A DNA stretch of 64,000 nt from Rhododendron vialii (taxonomy: Eukaryota > Streptophyta > Magnoliopsida > Ericales > Ericaceae), in NCBI RefSeq assembly GCF_030253575.1, contig NC_080557.1, positions 29,063,501 through 29,127,500 on the forward strand. The letters are read 5' to 3'. The translations under genes and the position numbers were made by a program. Under the pieces are notes generated by a model. The model saw nothing but the letters and a program-made list of their open reading frames with translations. It ran no database searches and was not told where the DNA came from. Every line of letters begins with the position of its first letter. Position 1 is the first letter of the stretch. This document shows, in pieces, positions 23,983-36,158 of the stretch.

Positions 23983-25424
23983 CTAAGATTGCTTGATCGT
24001 GGTGCTTAAGTCCGTTAGTTAGAAGTGCTTTTAGCTATTATTTGTCGTTTTTAGTCAATATTGCTCGTAAGGTAGATTGTTAAGTGTTTCAGGCAAAACG
24101 CCCTTAAAAGGCGTATTTTGAGTGCAAAGTCAACCCCCAAGTTAATTCAAGAATCATCGCCCGGTGGAACTTGTGCCAAATTGACCAAAGAACGAAGGCG
24201 AGGAGCATCGGGCAAGCCAACGGTCGTCGGGTGTCAAGATTGGGAGGCTGGCTTGAAGAACCAGAGATAAGCATTCCGTATCGATACGGATTTAAGGCGT
24301 ATCGATATGCGTTTGTTACCTTTCCAAGCAGAGCTTCCCGTATCGATACGGCCATAATCTGTATCGATACGGGATTGTTACGGGAGATTGGCCTTTTCAG
24401 CTTAACGATATGGTATCGATACTTTGCTTAATCTGTATCGATACGGAGAGCCTTCGGCCAGATATTTGCTGCTTTTTGGACTTTCCATTTATGCAATAGT
24501 TGCTACTTATAGTATGTTTCTAGGATATTTGTTGGGAGAGAAGTTGAGTTGTATAAATACTCTTCTCTCCCACTTTATCTCATATCTACTTTATGTTCTA
24601 GTTTTAGTTCTCTCTCTAGGAGAGATCTCCATTGTTGTTCATGCTTTTCCTATTGTAATTTCCTTAGAACTCAAGTAAGTATTTACTTTATGTTAATTTC
24701 TCGTTTACTAATATTGTAGCTACGCTTTGGATCTTTGCATAAATCAAGTTTATTTTCGTTTCTATCGGTTAATCATGTTTTCATTTTCTAGCATAATTTC
24801 TAGTCTTTTCAATATGTGTGAGTAGTTGATAGGCCACGTCTCGGGGTAATCTTTCCCGAGTACTTAGGTGGTTATTTGGTTCTCAAACCTTCGGGCTTAA
24901 AATCTTGGTTTTCGGAATTTCATTAACCTAGTCTTTTTGGTCTAAGCGAGGCGTGTTAACTCCTTGGTATGAAGTTTAGTCAAGCGGTCTTGGCAAGCGA
25001 CATATTGAGGGCTCGTGGCCCCCTACGTGTTAGATACATTAGCAAAAATAGGTTGATTTAATTCCGGTTAATCACATCTTTTGATAAACGTAGTCATTAA
25101 AGCTAAATCTTCCGGGCGTGAGCACGCGGTCGTGACTCTCGCCTGAGTTAAATTGAGAACCGGTAACATCCTTTGTCAAGGGTTAGACGATCCCTAGACT
25201 TGCCTCCTTTTAGTTTATTAAGCGTTATCCTAGTCTTTTGCCTTGGCAATTTTCACCGTTTAAAGGAAAACCAAGTTGGCCGTCTTAAACGCCACAATCT
25301 ACCTTATAAAATCTACATTCCGATTAAGCTACATTCGAATTCTCTGTGGGTACGATCCCGGACTTCCGGATATTATGCTACCGACGACCTAGCCCTACGC
25401 TTGGGGTATTTCAACCTTATTTGA
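23983..25424 (+). mobile_element. Solo-LTR-like insertion in the antisense ORF
   Basis: About 1.44 kb separates the last two blocks of the antisense ORF and shares nothing with them. It has a promoter-like TATAAATAC at 24552, a pyrimidine-rich leader, and an end with GTGGGTACGATCCC and CCTACGCTTGGGG text as seen at 3' ends of plant gypsy LTRs. ACCT occurs at both edges (23981-23984 and near 25416), but the target duplication is not secure. Five GTATCGATA-type palindromes lie in 24270-24450. Confidence 0.55.
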
Positions 25425-26033
25425 AGGCAAGGTTTGAGGCGAAGCAGGTGACTCTCAGGGTGCTGGCATCCTCCTCGGCCTTGGCAGCCCTGCCCTCTGC
25501 CTGCACCCTCTCCCTGTCACACCTTTGGAAGTCCGCCAGGTAGAGCTCGCAAGTCTCCCGAGCCAGCTTGAGGTCTTCCTCCTTCCGGGCTAACTCCCGA
25601 TTCAGCTTCTCGGTCTTCTCCTCCTGCGCCTTGCACCGATCATTGATAGCCAATGCCCGAGCGCCCGCCTGCAAACAAAGAACAGAAAAGATTCATCAAA
25701 TGCAAACATTCAGATTGAAAAGAGCAGGACGCAAACCATTAACTTACAGTGAAAAGGGCCTGAGCTATCTCGGCCGTAATGTCCTCGGTCAAGCCCGTAA
25801 CAACCCGGGCATCCCTCGGAAGAATGCTCCCCCGGAGCATCCTGAAGGCTACCCCGAGGTTCTTGACACTGTCGGCGTGATGGATCTGGCGACCGGCGAA
25901 GTGGCGGAACTCCGGAGCCTAGGGGAGTTCCCTCGGATTGACCCAGGAACCTCCTCCGCTCCACCGATCCCCCTTCTGGGCTCCCCCTGCTCCTCCTCGA
26001 TCAGGATCGTCTCCTGATCTCCCCCTTCTGCGT

Positions 26034-26034
<1 letters not shown>

Positions 26035-26064
<30 letters not shown>
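26035..26064. repeat. Poly-C homopolymer, 30 bases
   Basis: Thirty C in a row on the plus strand, lying in the antisense ORF, where it reads as a polyglycine run on the minus strand. It is the second such run in the window. Confidence 0.95.
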
Positions 26065-27342
26065 ACGCCAAGCCTTCTTTTTCGGGGGCTCCTGTGGTGA
26101 AACAGGAGTCGCCCTTGAAGTTCCAGCGCCTGGCGTACCGGGTACTGTTCCCCTAGCCCGACTTGCCGGCCTCCGGCGCCTGAGATTTAGCACCTTGCGA
26201 GCTCCGGGACCTGCCATCCCCTCGTTAAGACCGGTTCTTTCAGGAGTATCTCGGTCAATTTCCTCGCGAAGGATGCCTTGAGGCCCGGAGTTACTCCCCT
26301 CGGTCTTGGTCGCAGTCTCTCCTCTCCCCTCGTCCTCTCCCTCTGCCTCGTCCTCGGGACCCCCTGCTGCCTCGATTTCTTCTTTAAAAAGCTTGTGTAA
26401 GTTGGGACGTACCCGAGCAGCTCTGGTGCGTACTGACTTGTGATGGGAATGGCGTAGGCCGCTATAATCCAGGCCCGGTTAGCTCTTTCCCGAAGCTCTT
26501 GAACGACTCCCTTGACTGCAAGGCAATACCAAAACAATGGATCAGTACAAGTATGCAGGGCATAACAAAAACATGCAAAGCATCTACCGAAGAGTAATTT
26601 CTACCAACCAAGAGCTCCGGTCCCAAACTGCACTCTGGTAGTGGTATCCGCATTCTCCCCGGGTCCGAACATAAAATTTTCGGTTACCGAGACGTAAATG
26701 TTCGCCCACTCCTCGGAGTCGGGGAGACGGTCGACTAGGAACGTGTCGTATCCCGTCCTGCATGAAAGGTAGTGTCGGTTGCTCTCTCGGTTGACTCCCG
26801 CGAGATATACGCCGAAGAGTTCCTCGACCCCAAAGGTCAAGCTGAACTGCCTCCTTAGCTCGATGACGCTGGTGATAATTCGGTAAGAGTTTACCGTGAG
26901 CTGGGAGGAGGTAAGAGAAAGGGTCCGGAGTACTCGTCGGACGAATTGATGAAGGGGGAATCTAACCCCTCCCTCGGTGATTGCCATCAAGGGAAAAATC
27001 AATTCCCCTGGTCGGTTAGGAAGGGTCTTGGGGTTGTTATCAGAAAGCAACCGAAGTACTGGTTCAGATAGGGACACGGCCTCATCGGCCTCCTTCGTCC
27101 CCGAACCTCTTCGGGGGCATCGGCGAATGGGCCCGGTCCGTGTCCCGATGTACTGGGGATCTCCATCTCCCAAGGAACGAAGGTTGTGACGGGACGTGAA
27201 GCTCTAAGAGGGTCTGAGGGTTCAATAGCGTCCAATGGAATTCGGTAAAAGGCCTGGGCACGACACTCCTCAAGATTAGCAGAAGAAGAGCTATTGGAAC
27301 TGTCCGAGGAGACTTCAACAACCATTCGCCCCTACCTAGCAA

Positions 27343-28210
27343 AAAAAAATGTGTGCAAAAGCCCGTTAGCTATATGCCCAGGGAAAAGCGACATGACCTA
27401 GCAAATGGGACGGAATGGTCATCACTCCTCGGTAGATTTTCGGCGACCCTTCTCCGGGAAGGGTCTCCGAGACCAGTGATTATATCTATGGTCTCGGGCT
27501 GCAGATTGGCCTCGGGATGAATATGGCCCTCGGGTTGAATTTAGACCTCAGGAAAGTTAAGAACAAAGCGCTGAAGACGCCCAGCGCCGTCGTAGGCCAG
27601 ACAACGGCGAACGGCGGCACAGCTACAATGCGTGAAAATGTGAATTAAAGGAAAGAGAACTTGAAGAAAATGATCGAAACATGAAAACCAGCGACTAAAG
27701 ATTGTCATACATGGGTTTCGTGTCAAAATCCGCGTCCAAAACGCTCGAAGTCTTGATCAAAAGGCGGTGGGCAGCGACGGCGGCGGTTCGTCTTCAAAGC
27801 ACAGAGGAGATGGCCGGTCTGTCTTCGTCTTCCCCATTTATAGTGGGAGGGTTGAAGAGTTGCGCGGAAAATGAAGCGCCGTCCTCAGGCCTATTGGATT
27901 TCTGACACGCGTCCTCATCGGACGGTCGACATCAAGGGCTCTGCACCGAGGTCAGAGCGCCGAAGGGTCAGGCCATTGGCACATCGACACGTGTTCCCGA
28001 GGGAGGTGTTTCGTACCAATCAGCTGACACGGCACGTGCCGGGACAGCTATCAAGCTCTTTGAAGGCCAAGAATTATCGACACGTGGCCCCGACGAGCAG
28101 GATTAACTGTTTGTCACCTTTTAAAGTCGCTCGGTAGCAGGAGTAGGTAAGATTCTCGTACGGGGTTCGTGAGGATATCAACTCCCCAGAGCCAAGACAA
28201 AGAGCTCCAG
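27343..28210. other. Region between the antisense ORF and polypurine tract, no gene
   Basis: Part of the right Tat-like element. It includes GGCACGTGCC near 28030 and CACGTG-type motifs at 27987 and 28081, which could be the minus-strand promoter that drives the antisense ORF. No coding frame is supported. Confidence 0.45.
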
Positions 28211-28226
28211 AGAGTTGAGGGGCTAT
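28211..28226 (+). other. Polypurine tract of the right Tat-like element
   Basis: AGAGTTGAGGGGCTAT lies directly before the LTR start TGTAGCGG. Its position and purine content fit the primer for plus-strand DNA synthesis and fix this LTR as the 3' LTR of a plus-strand element. Confidence 0.75.
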
Positions 28227-28785
28227 TGTAGCGGCCTCGGTTACCGAGACGGTAACCTGGCCATGTGTTCCGAACCAATGTCCCCTTGGAGGCGCGGTCG
28301 TCAAGACGATGGCGGCTAAAAGTCTAGTCATACGGTTCGGTTTGAGGCTCGGTTAATGATGACGTGGTATGCTCTCGCTTCGGTGCTCCCTTAGCTTCCC
28401 AGGAAAAGCTATGCCAAGGAGGGTCCATGAAGATTACAGGGCAGACGTAATCATGAGAATCAGACCTAGCCATGTGCTCCGTAACCGCCTTATCCGGTGC
28501 GTCATCTATGATGTCACCCGGGTGGTTACCCGAGCGTGACCTCCACGCGCTAGCTTGGAGGCCAAGCAAACCAAGATCTATAAATACAAAGGGACCTAAC
28601 CTAAAGAGGTATGCCATTCTTCCCTAACCCTAGATCTATATTCTCCCCGAGGTCTGATTTGATCGTCGGAGGGTCACTGGGCTACTCCAGCCCTAGTGAC
28701 TTGTTGCAGGTCCAGAAGCAAGAAAACGAACCTACGGAAGGAGAAACCTAACCCAGGCCAGGTCCTGTCAAATCGAACCCCTACA
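28227..28785 (+). repeat. 3' LTR of the right Tat-like element
   Basis: A 559-bp LTR from TGTAGCGGCC to CCCCTACA with TCTATAAATACAAA at about 28577, matching the left element's LTR (3562-4150) in opposite orientation. Together with the integrase end at 22.4 kb and the antisense ORF it defines the 3' half of an element whose 5' half is not present. Confidence 0.85.
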
Positions 28786-29115
28786 ATCATTTTTCTCTCT
28801 AACTTTCTTCAATCATTATCTTTATTTTTAATTATTATTTTATTTCTCTCTACACTCATTATCTACAAATTCAAATCTAAAATCTCGAAATGAACGGGGT
28901 CATGATTTGTGATGAAAATACCGATGCGTCATGAAGAAAGACCAATAATACCATGTGGCGGTTTTTTTGCCTGCACCATTTGGACCACTACCGAAAGTTC
29001 ACATGCGTTTTGTGAGGGTGTGTATGTGCTTGATAGAAATAGAATAGTACAGTAGTATTTGCCAATTGGGCCCCACTTGACACTATGTAAAGATGGCGAC
29101 TGAGGGACTCAGGGG

Positions 29116-29466
29116 TCCATTCTTTTCAAGACAAAAAGGTTCCGATCAGGCACTTAACGATATCCGATCAAACTGATTTTTTTGAACACTTGTTCAACTC
29201 GACCAGCTTTACGAAGTGAACGTTTCCGATCGTCAAACCAAGCCCGGAGCGGGACTCCCTGGACCGGGACAACAGCCCCCCTGAGTCCGTCACGGACTCA
29301 GGGGGGCTGCTGCCCCTTCAAGGGACAGCAACGTGCTGTCCCGGCCCAGGGGGTCCTGCTCCGATCTTAGTTCGACGATCGAAAATGTTCACTTCGTAGA
29401 GCTCGTCGAGTTGAACAAGTATGCAAAAAATCAATTTGATCGGATATCTTTAAGTGCCTGATCAGA
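29116..29466. repeat. Long inverted repeat (foldback element)
   Basis: Left arm 29138-29288 and right arm 29290-29464 are near-perfect reverse complements, meeting at GAGTCCGTCACGGACTC. The right arm holds about 25 extra bases (GGGACAGCACGTTGCTGTCCC-like text) missing from the left. A transcript would form a hairpin of about 150 bp. The family is unknown. Confidence 0.88.
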
Positions 29467-29520
29467 ACACATATAACTTGCTAATAATGGGTTCTATTAG
29501 ATTTGATCCAGTGTTTCGGA

Positions 29521-29731
29521 TCCATTCTTTTCAAGACAAAAAGGTTCCGATCAGGCACTTAACGATATCCGATCAAACTGATTTTTTTGAACATTTGTTC
29601 AACTCGACCAGCTTTACGAAGTGAACGTTTCCGATCGTCAAACCAAGCCCGGAGCGGGACTCCCTGGACCGGGACAGCACGCTGCTGTCCCTTGAAGGGA
29701 CAGCAGCCCCCCTGAGTCCGTGATTGAGATA
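29521..29731. repeat. Third arm copy of the foldback element
   Basis: A direct repeat of the left arm starting TCCATTCTTTTCAAGAC. It includes the GACAGCACGCTGCTGTCCC segment that the first left arm lacks, so the array is arm, inverted arm, arm. It ends at CTGAGTCCGTGA, the symmetry point of the inverted repeat. Confidence 0.85.
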
Positions 29732-30113
29732 CAGTAAGTTCATTCAGTGGGCCAGCCAACATGGCTCCCGCTACTTGTAGGGTGGATGTACGTCTGAGAC
29801 TGAGAATCTATCAATCATGAATTTTTAATTTTCTACTACTACAAATATAGAAATCCAGCTTGATTTCAAAATTCAACCACGAGTTCGAGTTTCATCCGGC
29901 TATAATTTTATCCTATACTTGGATCTGGTATTTGTGGAGGAAAAACTATTACTCCTAAGAAAGTGTGAAAGAAATTAGGTTGAATTTGTTTTTTTCCCTC
30001 TTTAACTGTTTCCAAAAATGAGCAGATAATTGAGAGATAATTGTGTCTTAATTGATTTATAGTGCTGCGTACAAAAAGTTTTTTCTAAGAAATGAGATGT
30101 CAAAAAAAATACC

Positions 30114-30145
<32 letters not shown>

Positions 30146-30152
30146 GCGCGCG
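30114..30152. repeat. (TA)n microsatellite with CACACGCGCGCG flank
   Basis: About 27 bases of alternating TA, then alternating purine-pyrimidine CACACGCGCGCG. Such a run is prone to cruciform or Z-DNA. It lies about 600 bases past the stop codon of the GBF gene. Confidence 0.9.
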
Positions 30153-30746
30153 AGTTAAACCATACAATGTGAGCAAACAAAGTTTTTTCTCCTTTGCTTT
30201 TTATATACTCTTCCTTAAAGTTGTTAGATCTCTTATATTATAAATACATCCTCCAAGCATGTTTCCACACCCTTCTCCATGGTGATCCAAACACAGCTTA
30301 AAGACAATATAATGCAAGCTCATTGGTGCTATTTTTGACTACAAAAAAGAGTAAATTGAAAAGGTCTTAAATCTCCTCATGTTCTGGAAGATTAAAAACA
30401 CAGGACACAGACATCTCCATGAAATCTATTTATCCCAAACCTCTTCAAGGGTCCATAAAAGCTGCTCAAGTAAGTTACACAAACCAGAACTATAGTTACA
30501 GTGCCTGCCACCCCTAATCTATTTTATTTTAGTTACATCAGCCATCATGGCACTCTGAATCTAATAAAACACACCTCAGTTCTACCACAAGAGAGCTACA
30601 TCACAAGTAACAATCAGTCTTTTTTTGTTCTTAATTCCTGTTCTCGTTATTATCTTCCTCTACGACTGTTAGCGGTGACTGTGGGCTTGTAATTATGCCA
30701 AAATCACACGATGTACTTAAAATCTAAATGCGTCTCCTTTCCTCAA

Positions 30747-33700
30747 TTAGCTAGCGGCCACAGCATCAGTCCTCGGACTCGCATCTAGAAGCTGCCGGAG
30801 CTTTGCACCAGAGTTTGACTTATTACTCTCGTACATTAGATCACCCCCTTCGTCACTTCTATCAATGGATCCAGAATTGTTGACTCGAGCCAGAAGGTTC
30901 TCTGTATTTACAGGGATCCTATTATCATCCATCTTGGTTAAAATTACCAATTCTGTTCGTCCTCCTTGTGCATCTTTCAGTTTCTCCTGAGATCAAAGCA
31001 GTTTTATGAGCTCCCAATAAGGTGAAAAGACAAGAAGTGGATTGCTAACAATAAAGGTTGTATTCAGATTATGCTTTTCTGGAGAGAATTATCTAGGGAA
31101 AGGAAAGTGATAGGACGCCAAAGAGAGTAAATTTAGGATTTTCACTTCATTATCATCTTTTATTTTCTTCCCCCCATGAATCCCACTCCCTGATCCAAAC
31201 ACGACCATGATACGAAGCAAATGAAGTTATACCAGTAATGTAGTATTTTCAAGCTTCCGTTTTGCTGAATTCTCAGTTAGCCGATTGATTTCTGACTTGA
31301 GTGTCGTATTCTCAGCTGTCAGGGATTCAACTCTTATTGCAAGTTCTTCAGTCTCGGCCTGCACAAGGAAAATAAAGCAAGTAGACAAAGTGTGAAGGAA
31401 TTATTCACAATTGCAAGAATCGTAGTGTATAAACCTACAGTGAACACCCTTTTTTTGAACGGCAACCTACAGTGAACACCAAGATCATTAAGGTTGTGTT
31501 TGCATAAAAGTTTGGTGAATGCATTTGTCGACGAAAGGGAAATATAAGAAGCTAATGAAGTTCGGAAACTAAATATCTTTCTTTAGTTTTACTAACACTA
31601 TCCTGTCTTGTTGGTAACTCCTTCAACATCCTTGCACAAAACATAGACTGTTCCCCAATAATTTTCAATTTTACCATACCTGCCTCCTCAATCTGGACCT
31701 TCTTGCAGATTCACGATTAGACTGTTTCCTTCTTTCTCGTTTAAACTCCCGCTCATTCTGAGTAGAAGATCATCAATAAACCAGACAAAAAAAAAAAGAA
31801 CAGTGGTAAGACTTAACAATCTCCTAGACATCGTCTTGCAATCCAAACCTAATGCATATATCCATGGAATATCGAGAAGCCATTCAAGCTCTTTGTTTTT
31901 ATTTTTGAAGAAACAATTAATCTCAACAAACATATTCCAGCAAGCCCAACTAAAATATATGTGATGGGAAAGACCAATCAGAAGTAAAGAGGGAAAAAGA
32001 GATGAACCAAAGTTGACAGCACCTGTAACCACGCTTCTGTTGCATTTGCGTTTGGGAGCTCCAATGCCATGGTAGCTCCCACATTGACACCCATAACTTT
32101 ATCAGGAGCTCCACTTACTTTAACTGCTGCAACTGGACTGTCCTGGGTTTCAGTCTTCCTGTCTTCACCACCTGTTGGCATAACAATCAAGCCAAAAGAT
32201 AAATATATTTAGAAATTACACCACACAAAATCCTTCTGACAGGAACCAATACCATTCCTTCTTTTTATTTCTCTAAGTCTCTCATTCTGGATGTTTCAAT
32301 AGTGTTTGTTTCTAAAGGGCAAAAAATTGACTGGGAAGACTTCATGTACAGCAAACAAAGTTTTCTGTGTAATAGGTATTGGCATATTGTTCAGCAAGTA
32401 TCTAGCGTTGGATTTTCATCCATTTGCAAATTAGACATTTCCACAGTCCCTACCTACAAACTGCAATGCTATGAATCCTACGAGATGCCTAGAAAAGCAA
32501 GCGTGTGCGCACACACACACGCACGCCCCCCAACTAGAAAAGATGTGGAAGGGCAAAAGGTCTTGACTGGTTAATACTGAATACCACTCCTAGAGTTATG
32601 AAGACTAAGTCGGATATTTGCTCTTTACCTTTCAATCAAACATGCTGAGATCAAATCTCACGTGGTTCGGCAATTACCCATGTCCAAGGGTCCAGACGGG
32701 AGGAGAGTTTACAATCGCTCAAACCCCAAACCCGTACATGTCCCAATTCCTTATACGTCTGTTCAAAGAATTGCGTATGGGTAATACTGAAGCCGCCCTT
32801 ACTAGCAGTATCAGTACTGTCTTTTTCCCAGCTTTTGTTGTTGCCAGAACTATGTGGTATGGTTCAGCAACTACCCCGATCAAATCTACCTATCTTTGTG
32901 ATGATTTACTAGTATAAGGATGTACAACAATAGTACAGAACAGAGAATCACAAGATGATCATGCACGTTTTGCATGTAAGCGGAAATTATGCAAAGTTTG
33001 CAAAGTCAACTATGGAGGTTTTGCTGCTTCTCTTTGAATTTGAGCAACCCTTGCTTTTCACGTGATGGAAATCTCCAACCGCAACAATGATAAAATATAC
33101 ATCATGAGGACCCACAGATGATTTATCAATTATCCCACTTCTTACAAGAAATGGAGCCAATAATATAATATTTCAAACGAAGTAGTATCCACAGGTAGAG
33201 TGGACAGATACAGGCTACAAATCCATAGATCTTTTTTGAGCAAAATTCGATAGATAGAATTACAACTATTTCAAGAATTCTTTGATGTGATAACCTGGGT
33301 ACCAGAAACATACACTACCTTTGCTAACGCGGTCACACACGTCTACTATTATGTAAAGGCAATACCTCGCTTGGTAAATGGTACCTTGGATCTCGAGAGA
33401 TTTTGTGATTTCCCATGTCGTCCAATGGGGGGATCAGTAATGATTATTCAACTTATTTGACAAATGTGTTATTCGAAACCACACAATGGCTCCAATTCAA
33501 CTTCCGTTCAATATTGAGAACTACCACCACTTTTCCAGAGATTCATCACATGCCGTGGATAGGTCAGTGATGCACCACTTTGCCCATCCTACCCTAACCG
33601 TAGAGTTTCTATAAACCAAATGCCAACCTCTCTTTTTTCTCTTTTAACAGCCTTGTCAGTTTCTCTCGCTAAAAGTGATCAGGAATCAATTGAATGCTGC

Positions 33701-36158
33701 GGGGCAATGACCCAAGAACCAAAAAAGATAGCTTTAAAAACCATGGACACACAACACGTGTGCCACGACTTCTAACATAAGCAACATGGGCACTTTTATG
33801 AGGTCACAGCTCCCTGCATGGTAAGGCTGGAGCTGTCTCTGAACCATTCCAAATGGTAGATCTCATCTACAATCCATGCCGCCCTCCCAGCAATCCACAC
33901 TAGCATGAGAAACTGGATAAATTTTGCACTTTTTTTTTGCCTTCTATATTTGCTATACTGTCTAACTCTCTCGGCTCTGATAACTTTTACACCAGAATTC
34001 TGTCAAGGAACTCCAATCAAGTGGAATGGACAAGTCTGACTAGTGCGCTCCTGGTATGCTTACCACGGCACATGCCATATAAGTATGATCTAGTCTACTA
34101 GCAAAAGAATATTATCGATCCAAAAAATCAACTCAAGTCAAATAAGTCTTCTTCGCAATTACGTGGGGTCGGTACTTTGGATCAATTTCTTACGTCTATT
34201 CTAAGTCATTCTTAGTTAAGTGTAATGTAATCATGTCCATTCTTACTACTGACTGCACCTATGTTGTCCATCCTACTAGGAAATAGCAACCTACAGAAAT
34301 AGTGTTTTTATTCAGAAAAAAAATTGAGCTTACCAATAGTTGTTTCCTCGCGGCTTCTTTTCCTACCATTTTCACGCGCCTACAAAAGATAAGAGACTGC
34401 TAAAACATGCAACTCTTTCGCAACACTGTACACTAGCTGGTACAAAGAATGAAAGAAACGCGCAAAGAGACAACTCTTACCCTTGCCATGTTTCCGTTAC
34501 TTCGATCACTTGAACCTTCTGTCTCCTCGCTGTTCACATGACCATAAAATTCAGAAATTAACCTTCCCATTGGAGGTCTAAAAGGGAAAATCTATGTGTG
34601 CAGGCATTTTCGGGAAAGATAAAAAGCCTACGTAGTACTTCCTGACTAGTAAAGTATACTCAATTGCTCTCAAGTTATAATAAAGGCAAGTCATTACAAC
34701 CTACCTCTGAGAATGAGAATTGTTAGCTCCTCCTCCAGCACTGTCGGTGCTATTTCCATTGCCTATCGACATTGCTAGCCCATCAAACCTTTTCAACTTC
34801 TTCAACAGTCCTTGATCTGTATTTCCTGATGACTTGGAAGGTGGTTCCATGTTTGGCATAGCAGCCTGCATTCCCACTTGCAATAAACCCAAATTCCATC
34901 CAGTGCCATTCAGATAAGAAAAGCAAGTTATGCAACAGCGCCTCTTCTCTCACTAATGTAACTTCCATTTTCGCAATCAAATAAAATGCCAAGAACAGAA
35001 GAAAGATGGCTGGGAGATCGAAGGCTTTGATAACAGAAGAAAGATGAGATGGCTTGTTCATGGGATAATGACCACCATAGAAAAGCGGAAACAAATAAAA
35101 AATCTGGAAAACAAGCACACCCCTACAAGATTTCAATCTGATGTCCTAATTATGGTTGCATTTTATACACACAACATTTCTTATTAGATGGGGCCAAAAA
35201 CAGCGAAAGGGGGCAAGAATGTTAGATTCATTGAGAGCCATATTTATCATTAAGAAACCGAACATTCCGAGGATATGCCTAATTGTCAATATACAGTCTA
35301 CTGATGGAAAATTTCAGGAAGCTCATCACTTTCAATACACACATTTTCTACTAGGAAGGCAGTACACCCATCTTCTACTAGGAAGGAGCACCCCATGAAC
35401 TCAACTATGAAACATTCAAAGATCAACCCATTCTATTCTGATACTGAGACATACAGAGAAAGCTGACTTACAAGAGGAACTCCAGGATGTGCATATACAC
35501 CTCCATGCGCATAGAATGCCACATAATGTGGCCCAAATGGTGGCATCATAGGCTGCGAGAACAGAAAGTTTAAGGTTTAAGTAACATTCTCTTGATGAAG
35601 TACTAAAATTTTGCCTCAGCTTACATGACTAATGATTGGACCATACCTGTGTTGGTCCCCACATATAAGGGTGAGGAGCATGACCAGGTGTGATGGGTGA
35701 GTTGAAATATGGTGGTGCAGCAACTCTGGGGCCATAGTATGCCTGACGGTATGAAATACTATTTCATCACTCTGTAACCACAGATTTATGGAAATGATGA
35801 CTAGAATGTTTCTATCAGACAAATAATGTTGAGGCAGTTATAACTATGGATGCAATAAGGGCACGCATGAAGTGGAAAACCTGCATTGCTGCCCAATCGG
35901 GATAGACATGGATGTTGGCTTGATCCTGTCAATAAAAAAGGAACGACCAATATTCGGTAATCAACAAACATGTAATGAAGTGGTTGTAAAAAAATGGAAT
36001 GATGAAGATGTGATCAAAACACCTATTTCAGACACTCTCAACCAACAAATCAGGAAGTCCCATACATTTTCCAAAAGAATGTATAATTGTTAGCTTACCG
36101 GTGGAGGTGAAGATGTTTTCTCAGGCTTAGAAGGTTCTGTCTCTTCACTATTACCCAT
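30747..36158 (-). CDS. GBF: G-box-binding factor, group G bZIP transcription factor
   Basis: Eleven coding exons join in frame to 376 aa: 36158-36099, 35925-35881, 35742-35647, 35552-35472, 34865-34705, 34529-34481, 34379-34334, 32171-32023, 31757-31680, 31358-31233, 30986-30747. All introns are GT-AG. The N-terminus (1 to about 95, [20 protein letters not shown]) is the Pro-rich MFMR region of GBF proteins, with [20 protein letters not shown] and [19 protein letters not shown]. The basic region (about 235-255) contains [20 protein letters not shown] with invariant N243 and R251. The zipper leucines are L261, L268, L275, L282 and L296; heptad 289 is Arg. The product should act in the nucleus as a dimer on CACGTG G-boxes in light, ABA and stress genes. 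It is closest by eye to CPRF1/GBF2-GBF3-type proteins; the exact paralogue is uncertain. Long introns (32172-34333) hold no recognised gene. Confidence 0.95.

Larger units (their letters stand above)
23623..27325 (-). pseudogene. Antisense ORF region of the right Tat-like element, interrupted
   Basis: Minus-strand blocks, in order: an acidic start (VVEVSSDSSNSSSSANLEEC, 27325), then in a second frame a plant-transposon-like domain with LPNRPGELIFPLMAITEGG and FPLHQFVRRVLRTLSLTSSQ (27173-26601). Next comes RANRAWIIAAYAIPITSQYA (26537-26187), a Pro/Arg/Gly region containing the poly-G codon run (26217-25849), and a coiled coil with EKTEKLNRELARKEEDLKLA (25674-25417). After an insertion, ITRATEVDFVRKRGYDEGWD and an acidic Pro-rich tail end at 23623. 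Such antisense ORFs are known in Tat-type elements; their role is unknown. A frame change near 27130 and the insertion break this copy. Some gaps between blocks may be introns. Confidence 0.72.

Noticed and set aside
30114-30152. TA/CG tract as a promoter or origin
   Set aside because: It is a simple microsatellite past the 3' end of the GBF gene with no associated transcript evidence.
32640-32920. Open frame within the long GBF intron as an extra gene or exon
   Set aside because: No similarity, opposite strand to the gene, and the flanking exons join in phase without it.
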